64,000 nucleotides of DNA, taken from Panaeolus papilionaceus. Taxonomy: Eukaryota; Basidiomycota; Agaricomycetes; Agaricales. A program made the translations under genes and the position numbers. The DNA lies in NCBI GenBank assembly GCA_015501605.1, contig JADNRZ010000038.1:62001-126000 (forward strand), in the 5' to 3' direction. Positions 1 through 12,424 of this stretch are shown here, in pieces (position 1 is the first letter of the stretch; every line of letters begins with the position of its first letter). Below the pieces are notes generated by a model, which made no database searches, was not told where the DNA came from, and saw only the letters and a list, made by a program, of their open reading frames with translations.

Positions 1-330
1 AGAACAAACTCAGCGCCTGTTGGAAAACCTACTTACATCCCATCAGGCTTAGACAGGCGGCCGGTTAGCACATCATCATGTGTATTAGACATCAATACAA
101 AATTCTTGTTGGCAGGCAGTTCCAGGAAACATTGTTGGCAAAGCAAGCCGGGGTCATCACACAGTTGGTGGAGATGGTTAGTGAGGGTGGCAATGTTGAG
201 CAAGCGGAAGCAGTAATCAATGGTTCAAATAACAGGCTGCCCACTAAGTGTACAATAACAACCAAGGAGGTTGTAATGGGAGAGCGGGTGGTTGGACCGG
301 CCGGTCATTGTACAATCTTCATTATGAAAT
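1..330 (+). repeat. Left terminal inverted repeat of the KDZ element (outer end cut by window)
   Basis: This block matches the reverse complement of 12425-12756 almost base for base, apart from a 3-base difference near 264 and a few substitutions near 325. It contains two copies of the element-wide motif, GCGGCCGGTT near 57 and the palindrome GACCGGCCGGTC near 295. A 112-codon open frame running through it is not a gene, because the same frame appears on the other strand in the right repeat. Confidence 0.9.
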
Positions 331-551
331 ACACATGTCCATATATATCCCATACAATGTGTCCGCATGGTTGCTCTATTCTTATCAATCAGTCATGTGA
401 GGCAGTCATTGCTTGATGTGGCAGCCGACCCTGATTTCACAAATACAACCAGGGGTATTACCGTTTTCCTTTTTTTTTCTTCCTAACCTCCACCACCACC
501 ATCACTGATCAGCACGATCTCATCTCCATCACCTCCAACCGTGTTTTACCA

Positions 552-3488
552 ATGGCATCAACAACAATTACTCTTGACCGCTTCCTTCTTGTTCTGAACA
601 AGGTCCAATCCAAACTTCCAGCAGCGTTTGCAAACGGGAAAGAGGATGCCCTTGTTGGCACATTGGCGGCAATAGCAACGGACCTCGTATGTGATCAATA
701 ATTTCTTTGTTTCTTTCACTAACCGGACTAAATAAAAGGATTACCTTCAATCCTGTCTCCGATTAGGGATCACCCAACCTGCGGCGGTTGCTCCTGATAT
801 TAAAGCATATTGGAAGAAAACATCGTCCGTTTCGTGGATTTTTTGGGTTGCACTGGACTTTGAGAACCTGTCTGTGCAGCAGGGCACACAAGATAAGAAA
901 TCAGAAACCGACGTGTCAAGCAAGCTAGCGGAATGGAGGACGAAAAAGGCAGCATGCGACAAGCTTTCATCAGCGGCCGCCCCCTCCTCCACCCACTCCC
1001 CTTCTCCTGCTCCTGCACCAACTCCTGCACGTCAATCTGCTGCCGTTGGTTCACATCTAGTGGCAGCCGGAACAGGCGCGCCTGCTAGGCATCAGGTGGC
1101 CGCCGCTCCATCAAACCTGGGTGCCGCTCCGCCTGCTCCTTTATCTCGAGTTGGTGCTACTCCGCCTGCTCCCTCTCATGCTCCTCCCCCTGCAGCCCCC
1201 ACATCTCGTGCACCAACTATAACAGGTCGCCCCACCCTCAACACAAATGTTCAGATGCGAACATCACCTCATGGGCGGCCGGTTCCCCTCATACCTTCAC
1301 CATTAACAGCTGGCTGGACCTCAGGTACTGGCAAGTGAACACTAGCATTCTGGATTCCCATCTAACTTATTTACAGAAGAAACAACAAGTAAGCGAAAGG
1401 ACATTGATGAGGCTGCCCCTCAACCCCCAACTCCAGGAGGTAAGTAAGGTTCACACCATCAAAATGTATGGCTAGTAATGCTGTGAGTAGGAGGCAAGCG
1501 GATTCGACTTGATCCTGAAGTCGCAAACATTGCAGGACCGGGCGCCCCCTCAACAGACTCAGCGGATACCTCGGCTGCCCAAACCGCAAGGATTGTTCGC
1601 CAACCCACCACGCCTGCAAGTTCCTCGGCTGCCTCCCCAACACCCAACCCCAGAGCTGTTGTCGAGGTTGTTGTTAACACCCGTATCCCCAAGGTAGTGT
1701 TCAAGGATGGGCACTACATCTATGTGACTCCTTGCTCCAATTGCTCCCGGTGGGACGGCCCCTGTGTCCAGGCGGCAAACACCACCCGCTGTGAGCATTG
1801 TGTCAAGACAAAGGATGCATGCGACTATGCATCCGACCATAAGCAGGCTGGAAAACTGGGTAGCCAGAAGAAAAATCAAGCGGCCGCCCAGTCGGGCACT
1901 GAAGGGTCACAACCCACCTCGTCGAGAAAGCAGAAGACCTCCACTAAAGAAACAGCAGGCAGTTCCGTTTCAGCAGGCAATGGTGAGAAGAAGCCGAAGG
2001 GAAAGGGGAAGGAGACCACAGAGGGCAAAAGGAAAACGAAGAAGGACGACGCGGGGACTGATGAAGACGACGATGATTTCCAACCCTCCAATGTTGAGAA
2101 AAAAGAGGCCAAAAAACCGAAGGTGCCTCGTAAAGGTATAGCTTTTTTTAAATGACCTTGTATGCAACTGATTCATGGTTTGCTCAGTCACTATGCGCGC
2201 CTTGCAGGAACACATCAAGAAGCTTGAGGAGCGTGTTGAGGATCTTGAGGAGCGCATTGAGCTGGCCGAGTCAGCCATCGAGCACAACTCCACTGTCCTG
2301 GGCTGGGGCCTTCAATCAGTGCGCATGTTGCGCTCAGAGGTTGGCGATGCTCTCCTTGGGCTGGGACAGGACGTCACTTATGCTGTGGCAATGGCAGACC
2401 AGGCACTTGGTCCCAACGTCACGGTTGACTGGCCGCCCTGTTTCAAGGCTTATCGCATCGAGCAGTACTCCTTTGTTCCAGAACCTCAACTGGAAATAGG
2501 AACACAACTCATTGTCTTCAACGACCACTACCCAAGAGACCCAACCTATATGAACCCCCGCCTTGCATCCGTCGACGAGGACAGGGTTGTGACGTGGGGA
2601 ACTGCTGTCCCTCATGAGTACAAGGTCAGACCGGCCGATGCTATCGCGATTGCACAGGGTCCTCTCAGCAATGATCCTACGGTTCTTCGCTTGCCCAAGG
2701 TCCCAGTCCCCAAGTACAGATTTGGTCCGAAGGCATCAGCACCGGATTCAAACGTCTCAGCACCCAATACACCTGTCCATAACGCCAAGTTGGGCCTCCC
2801 ACACAGTGCAAAGACAACGAAGTCTGCGTCAAAGGATGAGATGATGGATTGGATGGCCGGTCGTGGGGAGCGCCCGCCTGCCCGGTCTCCAGATGCGATG
2901 GAGGTTGAGGAGCAACCCTCAGGGTCCACAGTTGACCCTTCCCTCATCCATGATCCCGTTGTGCAAGCACAAGTTCGTACACCACAAGGTACGCATCCTG
3001 TGTTGGATGCTCCCCCACCAGCCGGTACGACTAACATACTCCAGCAGGCAACAAGTTGGTTAACAGAGCTGGTCCCGGCTCACGAAGATGAACTCACATC
3101 AGTCCCCCAGGTGCCCACTTTCTCAACACTCCTCCTCCGCAGCGCTTACCCTCCTGGCTTGGCTTCAACAATTTCCCTCACTCCTGATATGCCCTCGCCT
3201 CTTGCCCTTGCCATCAAGTTTTCTGAAGTGGAGTCGCATGGAGCTGAAGTGCCATCCTCTCCTGAGAAGCATGATGTTGCTGTTGAGGGTCAAGAGTCTC
3301 CCTTGACCGAACTGGAATCACTCACAGCATATGAGGGATCTGAACCGACCGCTCCTCGTGGTAGGGGTAACAGGCGGAGGGTGTTATCGGGGCAGCCAGC
3401 TACTCGTTCATCGCCTCGCATTCAGGCAGCCGCTTTGACCTCCAGAGGTCTTTCGCATCCTCGTCGTTCTCGTCGTCTTGCTAAGTAA
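552..3488 (+). CDS. KDZ passenger protein 1: Pro/Ala-rich, Zn-binding Cys cluster, coiled coil
   Basis: Five exons can be joined by GT-AG introns: 552-690 (or 686), 767-1324, 1377-1439, 1536-2135 and 2188-3488. Exon 2 encodes a long Pro/Ala/Ser-rich stretch. Exon 4 has a cysteine cluster of the form CSNC-x6-C-x8-CEHC-x6-C, as in fungal Zn-binding domains, followed by a Lys/Glu-rich linker with an acidic run (EDDDD). Exon 5 opens with a coiled coil (heptads of LEERV/LEERI) and ends in a Ser/Pro-rich basic tail. The start at 552 gives an open first exon ending in a good donor. Function is unknown. A nucleic-acid-binding role in transposition is an inference from the Cys cluster and its place inside the transposon. 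The gene holds several ACCGGCCG-like motifs. Confidence 0.65.
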
Positions 3489-3786
3489 TGTATCATGCAT
3501 ATTTTTTTGGATCTCACATCTCCCCCAATTTTTTTTCAACCGTTTTTTTGCCTCTGGACAACGTATCATCAGCCTGGCTAGTTTTTGTTGTATATTCTTT
3601 TTTTGAACCTTCATCACGATCATCACCATTCCCTCGCTTCCTTATGTACATTTTTCTTCTGGACATTATCGTTACTGCCCGGTCCCACTCTATCATCATG
3701 ACTCAATTTTTTGGACACTACATTTTGCACATCAAAGTCATTCTGTCATATGTATTCAATACCCTGACTATTGATGGAATACAAGT

Positions 3787-5958
3787 TCATTTGTTCTGTT
3801 TGGATTTCTTCTGCTTAAGCCTTTGAGATGCCCTAGGTGCTCCTTCATTTGCTGGAGTTGGTGCACGATCAGAGAATGGTGTTGGATACTTGGCTGCAGC
3901 CCCTGCAAAGCAGCCGCTACGCCTATGGAGCAATGTTGTTGTTTGGGTGCCCGGTTCTTCTTGCAATGAATTTCCCTCTTCACCAACCAATACTCGAGTT
4001 GGCTCTTCCTGATCCTCCTCCATTTCCAGTATAGCTGATGCTCGCCTTTTCTTTTTCTGCCCACCCTTTGTCTTCTTCTTCCTGGTAGACTTGACCCCTT
4101 GTGTGTTACTGGCAGCTATTGGTTCTATTGCGTTGTCGGAAGGTTGTTGAGATTCAGGACCGGCCGCCAATACCCCTAATGCAGGAGGGTGGGCTTGCTG
4201 ACTTTCTGGCTCCACGGGTTCCTCCTCTGTCCGGCCCCCTTCCACATTCCCAGTTTCAATTGACCTGATTTCGTTGTCACCTGCCCTCCCTCTTGCCTTC
4301 CTCTTCTTTCGCTTGCCTGCCATGACATTTTCAAACATTGGATTTACCTCATTGCGTGGTGGGGCGGGCGATTGAACCCCGCTTGGTTGTTCCGGATACA
4401 TGGCGGGCAAAAGTGTCTTCGTCTTCCTACTCCACACATGTGAGAACCGGAATGCCATTTCTGGGCCATTGTTCTCCTGTCGCTTGGCTGCTTTTTGGAA
4501 GAATGTGATCATCTCTTCTGTATCCATTTGCCGGTAGGCGGTAAATTTGAAGTCTGGATATTCTGTCAATGGAAAATATAACGGATCCACAAAGTTAAAG
4601 CGGCCATTCGTAGTTATCGCCTTCCAAGGAATTGCGCTTAAGGTTGGTGTTGCACTTGCCAGACCTATCATGTCATGATATCTGTTAGCAATGGATTGAT
4701 CAGACCAATTTCAACTCACGATAGTGGGCAAGCAAGTAGCTTTTCCAATACATCTCCACCAGATCACGATTCATGCTAAATTCCCATGTAGTGGGCAAGA
4801 TAGGGAAGCCTTCTGCAGTTGTCAACAAAGACAAAATTTTTGTTTGTTTTTCCTTCTTTGTTTCCAAAGCAACATCAGTGGCCGCTGCATCGGTTGCTAT
4901 TGCATCAGCAGCCAATGGTGCCGCATGACCACCCAATTGCATCGCAGCAATCTTTTCCTGGAGCTGTCCAACATAATCCACAATGTGCTCCGCGAAGACC
5001 TTTGTTTCCTCTGGATACTGTTCGGAAAATGGCACTGCACCAGGAAAGCCCTGCCCTTCTGCCAAGTTTTCAAAACTGAGAATCACATTAGCGGCCGGTC
5101 ACCAGACAATTGAATGCTTTCTCACGCTGTAACCATGACTGTTCCATCCTCTTGGGGCACAACACAGAACTGTACGCAACAAACCCCCAGTTCCATCAGC
5201 TGCAACTGATGAGCCCTCTTCATGCATGCTACTCCATGTCGCTTCCACTGCCTGGGGTGGCCGGTCAATTTTAAATGCATGACTCAGACCGGCCGCTACT
5301 CACTTCTGTCGGATCTCTGCTGTATGGCCTGCTTGGAGAACAAGTTTTCTGGCTGCTTCCAACTTAGCAGTCTCAGAAGGGGATTTTCTCTCCAATATCT
5401 GCCTAACCGCACGGTGTCTGTATGCAGTTATATCATTGGATGTTACCTCCACATCTGGCCCTTCCTCCAATTCAACTATGACCTTCACCTCATCCAAGAC
5501 TTCATTGTAGTGGTAGTTATAGAAGTAATCTGACATAGTTAACCGGAAAGTTGGAGGTTTGTAAAGATGGACTTTGGACTTCCAGTTAGCTGCTGCATAC
5601 TCAGCAATCCTCTAAGAAATGTGATGGTGAGATTGCAATCATGACAAATAAAACAACTTACATCAGTCCAAATCTGAATGTTTCCTGCCTCTGTGCGCCC
5701 TTTTGTGGATGGGTTCCTGTACCAATGAGAAAGGAGTGGGGGGAAAATGTACTTCCTGAGATATGTGGCCTGAGCATCATAGTCACGACCAGGAAGGTCT
5801 CGATAGCCTTGACGATATGGCTTGATCAAGTTGAGTTCTTCAGAAGTAAAGTATTTAGCATCTTTCCTGGCCATATGCTGCTTAGGAACAGGTTGATTGT
5901 CTTCTGCTTCCAATATATGACCCTCTCCATCCTCTCCAGGTTCAAAGGTAAGAAGCAT
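3787..5958 (-). CDS. KDZ passenger protein 2, function unknown
   Basis: Five exons read on the minus strand: 5958-5662, 5611 to about 5307, about 5250 to 5130, about 5085 to 4732 and about 4672 to 3787. They are joined by short introns, for example GTAAGT...CTTAG between exons 1 and 2. The N-terminal part is Tyr/Arg-rich with conserved-looking WYRNPSTKGR and SDYFYNYHYNEV segments. The middle has an Ala-rich helix and the segment FVDPLYFPLTEYP. The C-terminal 170 residues are low complexity, with several Lys/Arg clusters (KRKKRKARGR, KKKTKGGQKKKRR) that look like nuclear localisation signals. No known domain was recognised. Its first exon starts 129 bp from the start of the transposase gene on the other strand, so the two share a divergent promoter. 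Confidence 0.6.
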
Positions 5959-6087
5959 AATGTTATAACAAGAGTGGATAAGATGTGGTGAGTGTTACAA
6001 AGGAAAGAGTAGTTGTTTCAATGTCACAAGTTCACTTCTGTCTGATTGTGTGACAAGAAACCTGTTACCCTTTCATTCTTATCCACA

Positions 6088-9000
6088 ATGAGCGGTGCAC
6101 CTCCCATGATACCCCTTGACAATACAAGAAAGCCTACAAAACCTCTGGCTTCCACTAAACAACCAAAGACCAAGTTCTTCTATCAACCACCAGGAACTTC
6201 CAAGAAGAGAGACCGTCAGGAGCTCAAACCTGGTAGTAGTAGCACATCCAAGCTTAATCCCAAAAGCAATCCTCCATCCAAGCTTCCAGCTACAACTCCA
6301 CCTTCCATTTCTTCTCATCACCATCAGCCATTGTCTGATTTTGATAATCACTGGCTTGGAATGGGTGATCGTCCAGCATTCCAGAGCAAAGTATGTGACA
6401 GATCCACTCATTTATTCTTTCAAACTGATATTTACCATGTGCAGAATCAGTCAGATTATCTGAAGGAATTTATTGATCATGTTGGAGAAGCCATTCCAGC
6501 ATATATTCACCATGAATATCTCCATCCTTCGCACAGAACCTGCCCACAATGCCAGCATGGTAATACCACCAAATTTGCTATCTGGAGGTGCAGGGACTGC
6601 TTTGTTCCACATGCTCTGTGCCGTGGTTGCATTAGACAGCAACATCTTCACAACCCATTTCACAAGATTGAATGCTGGACAGGAACACACTTTCGCAGAG
6701 CTGAACTCTGGGAAGTTGGATCTTACCTGGTGGTCTCTCATCATGACAACCCAGAGCCATGTATCTCTCTAAAGAACATGATCACCAAGGAAGAGCAGGA
6801 CCAGAAGGAGATTGATGAGGAGCAACAGAGAGACATTGCCTTGAATATTTTCCCAATAGGTAAGCCTGTGATGTTTCACTAGAGAAGAGTTGACTCACAA
6901 GAATACCCAATAGCATTTCCAATGGAGGGAGTTACAGAATCTGGGCAAGCGACGCCCAGACCGGCCGGTCCAGATTGTCCCCACTGTGCTTCTGACACAG
7001 TTGATGGTCCAAATTGCGCCCACTCCTCTGGGGGCAGTGAGCACCTTGAAGGAGCTGAATCAACCGCCCGGTACAACTTCAGGAGCCGAAATCCTCATGC
7101 AGATTCCTTGGATACTGGATTGCAGCAAAGTGACTCAGGTTCTGATGGGTCCTATACCCCCTCCATGGCAGAATCAGACAATGCTATGGATGTGGATGAA
7201 GACGACGGTCCAACATTTGATGAAGAAGTCCTTGGAGACTTGGAGTTTGATAAGTTGATGGAGCAGGCTTATCGAGCGCATGGTCTCAAAAATTATGTTC
7301 TGCCAGAAAAGTTTCTATTTGACCATGCGGTTGCTTTTGAGGAAACACAACAACAGTCGAAATCATCCAAAGTGGAGCTCATTGATCCAGACGTCCGACA
7401 ACCATCCAACCTGATGCGTATTGCTCATTCCAATGGCTACCACCGCATAAAAGTACTAGCCTGCACCTGTCAAGGTGAATCAGGAAGCTTTGGGGATTTT
7501 GTGGCGGCCGGTTTCGTTCCTGCAAGTTTCTCGCATGTCAACACCTTGTTCACAAGGCAGCTGCTAGACTTTGCCAGACTGGCCAACCTCGAACTCACAG
7601 CGTCTGTATACCAGATCCACCAACTTCTTGTTCAGCAAACTCAACCGCTTGGATATATTCTTGCTGATGACTTATATCCCCTGCTCCGTCGTTTGCTTCG
7701 GGTGGACCGCTGGATCAAGAAGCTCAAGTGGGCAGGTTTTGGCCACCTAATGGAAGATCCCTTGAAACCGGCCGCGGGCAGCTGGCCAACTTTTGCCCAG
7801 CATGCCCTCAACCTGGCATCAACTTACCACCAGAATGGAAGAGCGATGAAAACCAACAAGTCTATGGTCGGTCCTTCGTTGCAGATGGTAATTTCAAGGC
7901 AGATCATATTGCAGCAGCCACTCGTGCAGATGAGACACCATTGTATGATGGAGGTGGCATGACACCTCATTCGAAAACATATAAAGAGCACATTCAGAAG
8001 ACAACCAAGAAGCAGACAGTAGGAAGCAATTATTTTGACACTCATCAAGGGTTTTAAATTGTTCCTTTTCATCCAGAAAGCACCTTGTGACAATACATTC
8101 CGCGCAATTGAATCATCAAAGACAGCCAGTAAAGTCTGTGATATTACTGGTGTTGTGGGCATTGCATGTGCCCGCCATGGTATATATTGCCCCAATGGCC
8201 TTGTGGATCTGTATCGTGGAGAACAACAGAAGAATGTCGACTTTGCCTTCGTGCAAGCCCTGGTCAGGACCAAAGTCGATGTTCAGCAGCGTGTTACCAT
8301 TATTTACGACATCGCTTGCCAGTACTCAATTCACCTCCGGGAACACATTGATGGCATGTTGGCAGAGCAAGGCTTGGAGATGCTGGAAATTGACTGGGCG
8401 ATTGGGTTGTTCCATGTCCATGCACACAACGACAAGTGCTATTTCAGATACTCCCCATGCTTTATTCCAGGTCTTGGAATAGTAGATGGAGAAATTATGG
8501 AAACCAATTGGTCTGTTCTCAACAGACATTCCCAGGCGCTTCGTACAGCGAATCAGGTTGGCCGGCTGGAGGGTCTCGATGACTATACAAGTGACCTGAA
8601 CTACAAGCGAACAATGGATATGCCTCAAACCCTGCAACGCAAGTATGCTCTTGCCAAAAACATGGTTGCTGAGCACAAAAAGGTTTTCGACGAGGTCAGC
8701 CTAAAATGCAAGGAGTACACTAGCATTTGGACGGCCGCTATTGAGCAAGCGGAGGCTAAACGTTTAAAGCATCCTGCTGTGATGGATATCTATGGCGCAG
8801 ATCCAAACAAGATGGGTCTCAGTAGACCGGCCGCCTCCAACAACAGCATGCAGACAGACCTTGAACGTTACTTCAGCTTTGCATTACTTGTTGAAGACAT
8901 GCAGTAAGTGGCTGGTGGTTATATTCATATGCAGCGACTTATCGTCTGCAGAACAGAAGTTATTGGAATGGCCAAACAATTTGGGAAGCAATCATCCGAT

Positions 9001-9931
9001 GCTGAAGCTGAGAAGCTGGAAGCAGAACGGGAAGATTTACGAGCAATGCTTGGTGAATTGCATGTCCTGGAGGGAAAAAGTGGCATTCAATATTTCCTCT
9101 CACTGGCCGGTTGTGATTCACCTCACAATGGACTTCCTGAGCACCAGGTTCTCTTCCTGCCATCAAACAAGAATGTCAATGTCAGCCAATCGCCAACGGA
9201 GCTTCGGATCCAGCATCTCCATACCCTGCTCGACACTATTCGTGACCTGGTTGTGGAGCGTTCGCTTGAGTTTTCACATGTCATGCAAGGCAACCCATCC
9301 AAAGGAGTCATGACACGCTCCCGTGGCAAGGCTCAAAACCTGGACAGCTGAGTCAAAGGACTTGCAGTCTTGTACATGAGTGGCCAGTCGCGACTGCTCA
9401 GTCTTACATCTGATGCAGGAATACTTGAAACATTTCAAGAGCTAGGCGATGATGATGTGAAAGCAAGCACTCTTATGGTCAAAGGCAATTCGGTTGGCTC
9501 TCGTGAAGTAGCATTGGCATTGTCATGGATTTGGCGTTCAAAGCTGCTTGCCAGAGCACCCAACCAACTTGACCTTGCTGCTCAGGAAAGAATGGACTCG
9601 GTTGCACATGAAGAATGTGAGACATGTCCATCTTATCGGGATACATGTGCTGATTTTTGCCCGTTCAGTTTTGAGGATCCACTGGCTCCGAGCAAGAGCC
9701 CTTTTCCAACGGTGGCAGGAGGAAATCGTACTGGTCACTCATGAGATGTCCTGGACCGTCCGGTTCTTTACAAACAGAGCAAGTAATTGGAAGCAGGCTG
9801 CCCTCAATCCACAAACGTCACAGCCTGCAGCAGCCTATGCATATCGAAAACAGCATGCTTGTCTCCGAATTGCTACCCATGCAGACATGATTTTCAAAAC
9901 ATTCAATATGCAATATGTATCACCAATGTAA
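6088..9931 (+). CDS. KDZ transposase with CxC2-type cysteine cluster; one apparent frameshift
   Basis: Exons are 6088-6390, 6445-6859, 6914-8018, 8077-8903, 8952-9322, 9368-9616 and 9669-9931, with introns of 45 to 58 nt. Exon 2 encodes the KDZ-associated cysteine cluster (CPQC-x11-CRDC-x6-CRGC-x-RQ-H-x2-NPFH). Exon 3 has the typical CPACPQPGINLP segment. Exon 4 holds the RNase-H-like core with YDIACQY, HxH-x3-C and VDGEIMETNW, where the acidic residues expected for catalysis are present. The last exons give the usual KDZ C-terminal part with SWIW and RARALFQRWQEE. Near 7774-7781 the reading frame has to slip by one base to pass from the upstream helix to CPACPQ, with no usable intron there. 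The copy may therefore be dead, or the base call wrong. Confidence 0.85.
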
Positions 9932-10200
9932 CAAGGGAATAAATGAATCAATTTATTTGTGGACATTTCAATGGCATAAGGCAAGCGTTACAAAAACAGT
10001 ACATACAGAAAGTGAGTTGATGTTGTGAAAGGAAAAAAAAGTCCGAGAAGCGGGCGGTTGACAGCAGATATGAAATAGACACAAAATCGCCTGCCTGTTC
10101 AAAGTGTTAGTTAAATACATTTCAGGGTGCAACATGATTGGAGAACATACCTGGCGAAATAAAACGAGCGCAAATGTGGGGGATCCTGAGGGCAAGGTCA

Positions 10201-12270
10201 CTACTTGCCAAGGATTGCTGCCCGGAACTCATCCTCCTCCTCCTCTTCATCATCCTCTGCTGCATGATCCTTCATCTCAATATCACCATCAAGTACCTGA
10301 GTGGCCGGTCCAGCAGGCACATCATCTTCGTCTTCATCCTCGTCATCTGATGTTTCTTCAGCCGAATCTTTCTCATCATCTTCATCCTCCTCCTCCTCAT
10401 CATCCTCATCATCAGCATTTTCACTATTCCCAGTGCTCCTGCCAGCAACCGGCCGCCCAGACGTCATCATGCTTGCAGCAACTGCAGCCCGCAAGCCACC
10501 ATCCAATTCAGAATCAAGGTCATCAACAACGATGGGGGCAATGGATGTACCTGCAACTGCCGCTGCTAGACCCCCATCTGAGTCATCATCGTTTCCAAGG
10601 ACGATTGATGGTTCAGAGCTAGGCGGTGGGCGCCCAGTACGGACAGCCAAGCCGAACCCTCCATCAGACTCAGACTCAGAGTTGTTGCCATCCTCCATCT
10701 CTTGATCATCACCCACATTCTGCATTACTTTTTTCAGGCGGTCAGCACCATAGTCAATGGTGTTCTCCCAATCAGGTTCTGAAAGGATTCACAAGTTAGG
10801 TAAATGTTGTGCCATGTAAATATGACTTACCAGGTTCTGCTTGTGACGATTGAGCGGGCGCCTTTCCGGCTGCTGAAAATCCAGTTGCAGTGCCTTGAGT
10901 TGGTTTCGATTTCTTGTGTGGTGGACCAGCTGAAGTGCTGCCCGCTTGAGGCATTGCATGTGCCTTTCCTTTGCCCAAACCATCCTGGGCAACCGGGCGC
11001 TTTCGTAGCCACAAATGGCTATCTGGGTTGGAGGGTGCACAAGGACGACGCACGGCTGATGCCGTTCTCCAGGCAGAGTGCAAAGGACTGGGAGCAGATG
11101 GTTCGGGTGCGGGTGCCATAAGCCGTGCTCCTGCCAGTTGCAGTGGCTCATTCACAACAGTGGGCATGGAATGGAGGCGATTGAGGTCAGGTCTTGGAGG
11201 GTCATTTCGTCCCGGCTGCTCCCCTTCTGGCACATTGTGCCACTGCTGAACACCAAGTCCCCCAACTCCCATATCTTTGCGGAGACCAGTAAGCATGCGG
11301 TTGATATCCTGTCCCTCATACCGCCTGTGATTTTCCTCGTAATTGATGTTATGGTCCGCCCAGCCAAGGATATCAATGCTGGGGTAGGGGGGTTGTGTCG
11401 GATCAGGATTAGCCCAGCGCCTGCCATGAAGCCCAACATACATGTCATTCCAATTGTCCCAGGATGTGGTCAAGCAGGTACCAGGCGACAGGAAGTCCTT
11501 TGTCCTTCTCCATCTAGACTGCTTGCTGGTATGTGGCTGCTGTGTCTCTGTCACTGCCGTGTGTTCAGCAATTTTGAAAGCCTCATATGACTTCCAAAAT
11601 CCACACAGTGCCTCCAGAATGTTGGTGTTGTGAATGAACAATGTCTTGTTGAGAGGATCCTCCGGCCGGTCCATGTTAAAATCTGGATCAAGCCACCACG
11701 TCGAAACCCACCCTCCACAGTTTGTAACCCATGATGAAAAGAGAGGAAAATCGAAGAGTCGGTCATCGATGCTGACTGGCAGGTCCTCAGGTGTTGCGAT
11801 TCCGAACGCTGAGCTAAGGTAAGTTATGATGGGAGGTATGTCAAGTTTGTTGGACCAGCCGGAGGCGGCCGCTAAACCAACGTAAGACAAGAAGTAACGC
11901 TGGAGTTCCATCAGATAACATAGATAACAATCAGTTCAGCAGGGAGACTGACCAGTTCATGTTGCAACCCCACTTGAATCCAGGTGAGTCGCCTCATACT
12001 CTCCTGCATGTCATCAACCCTGGCATAACGCATGCCAGCACTCAGAATCTCTGTTAAGCGGAATCCACCATACAAAACGATGTTTTGGACCTTGAAATCG
12101 TCCTCCAAAGACCCATCGCTCTTGAACTGATCAAGCATCCTGTTATTCCCCTTGTGAATGAACATGGTATAGAAAGGAGATTGTCGCGAGAATGCATTGT
12201 CCTCTGTCAGAGGAGCCTGGTCGAGGAAGGGGATCGAGGTGGGATGCTCTTGCGCTGCAGGCGCAGACAT
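10201..12270 (-). CDS. KDZ passenger protein 3, acidic C-terminus, function unknown
   Basis: Three minus-strand exons fit well: 12270-11953, 11899-10831 and 10778-10201. Each intron has a consensus donor (GTCAGT, GTAAGT) and keeps phase. The first 250 residues look globular and rich in Trp, with segments such as GYGGFRLTE-like and GGWVSTWWLDPDFN. A Pro/Ser/Lys-rich linker follows. The last 120 residues are strongly acidic with long Asp/Glu runs and two repeats of the type DGGL(A/R)AAVA. No catalytic motif was found. In particular there is no HxD...H iron-binding pattern that would mark a TET/JBP dioxygenase, a known companion of fungal KDZ elements. A chromatin or nuclear role is only a guess from the acidic tail. 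Confidence 0.6.
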
Positions 12271-12424
12271 GGTGATGACACTTTAGGGACAAGATTGAAA
12301 AGTGCCTCTGATGGTGTTGTAGAATGTGGCAATTCCAAATCAGATTGGAAACTTCCCAGCAGTGCTAAAAGCAGTAACTTGTAGAATTTTGTATTTGTCT
12401 AATATACATGAAATGCGTTAATGC

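Noticed and set aside
78..416. 112-codon frame at the left end, with a near-copy on the other strand at 12479-12679
   Set aside because: Both lie in the inverted terminal repeats; the shared reading frame comes from the repeat itself and has no protein features.
8792..9313. 173-codon plus frame overlapping the transposase
   Set aside because: The phase-correct intron 8904-8951 leads into the other frame, which has the coiled-coil and conserved C-terminal segments.
10201..10705. Ser-rich 134-codon frame on the plus strand opposite the acidic protein
   Set aside because: It is the complement of Asp/Glu codon runs of the real minus-strand exon.
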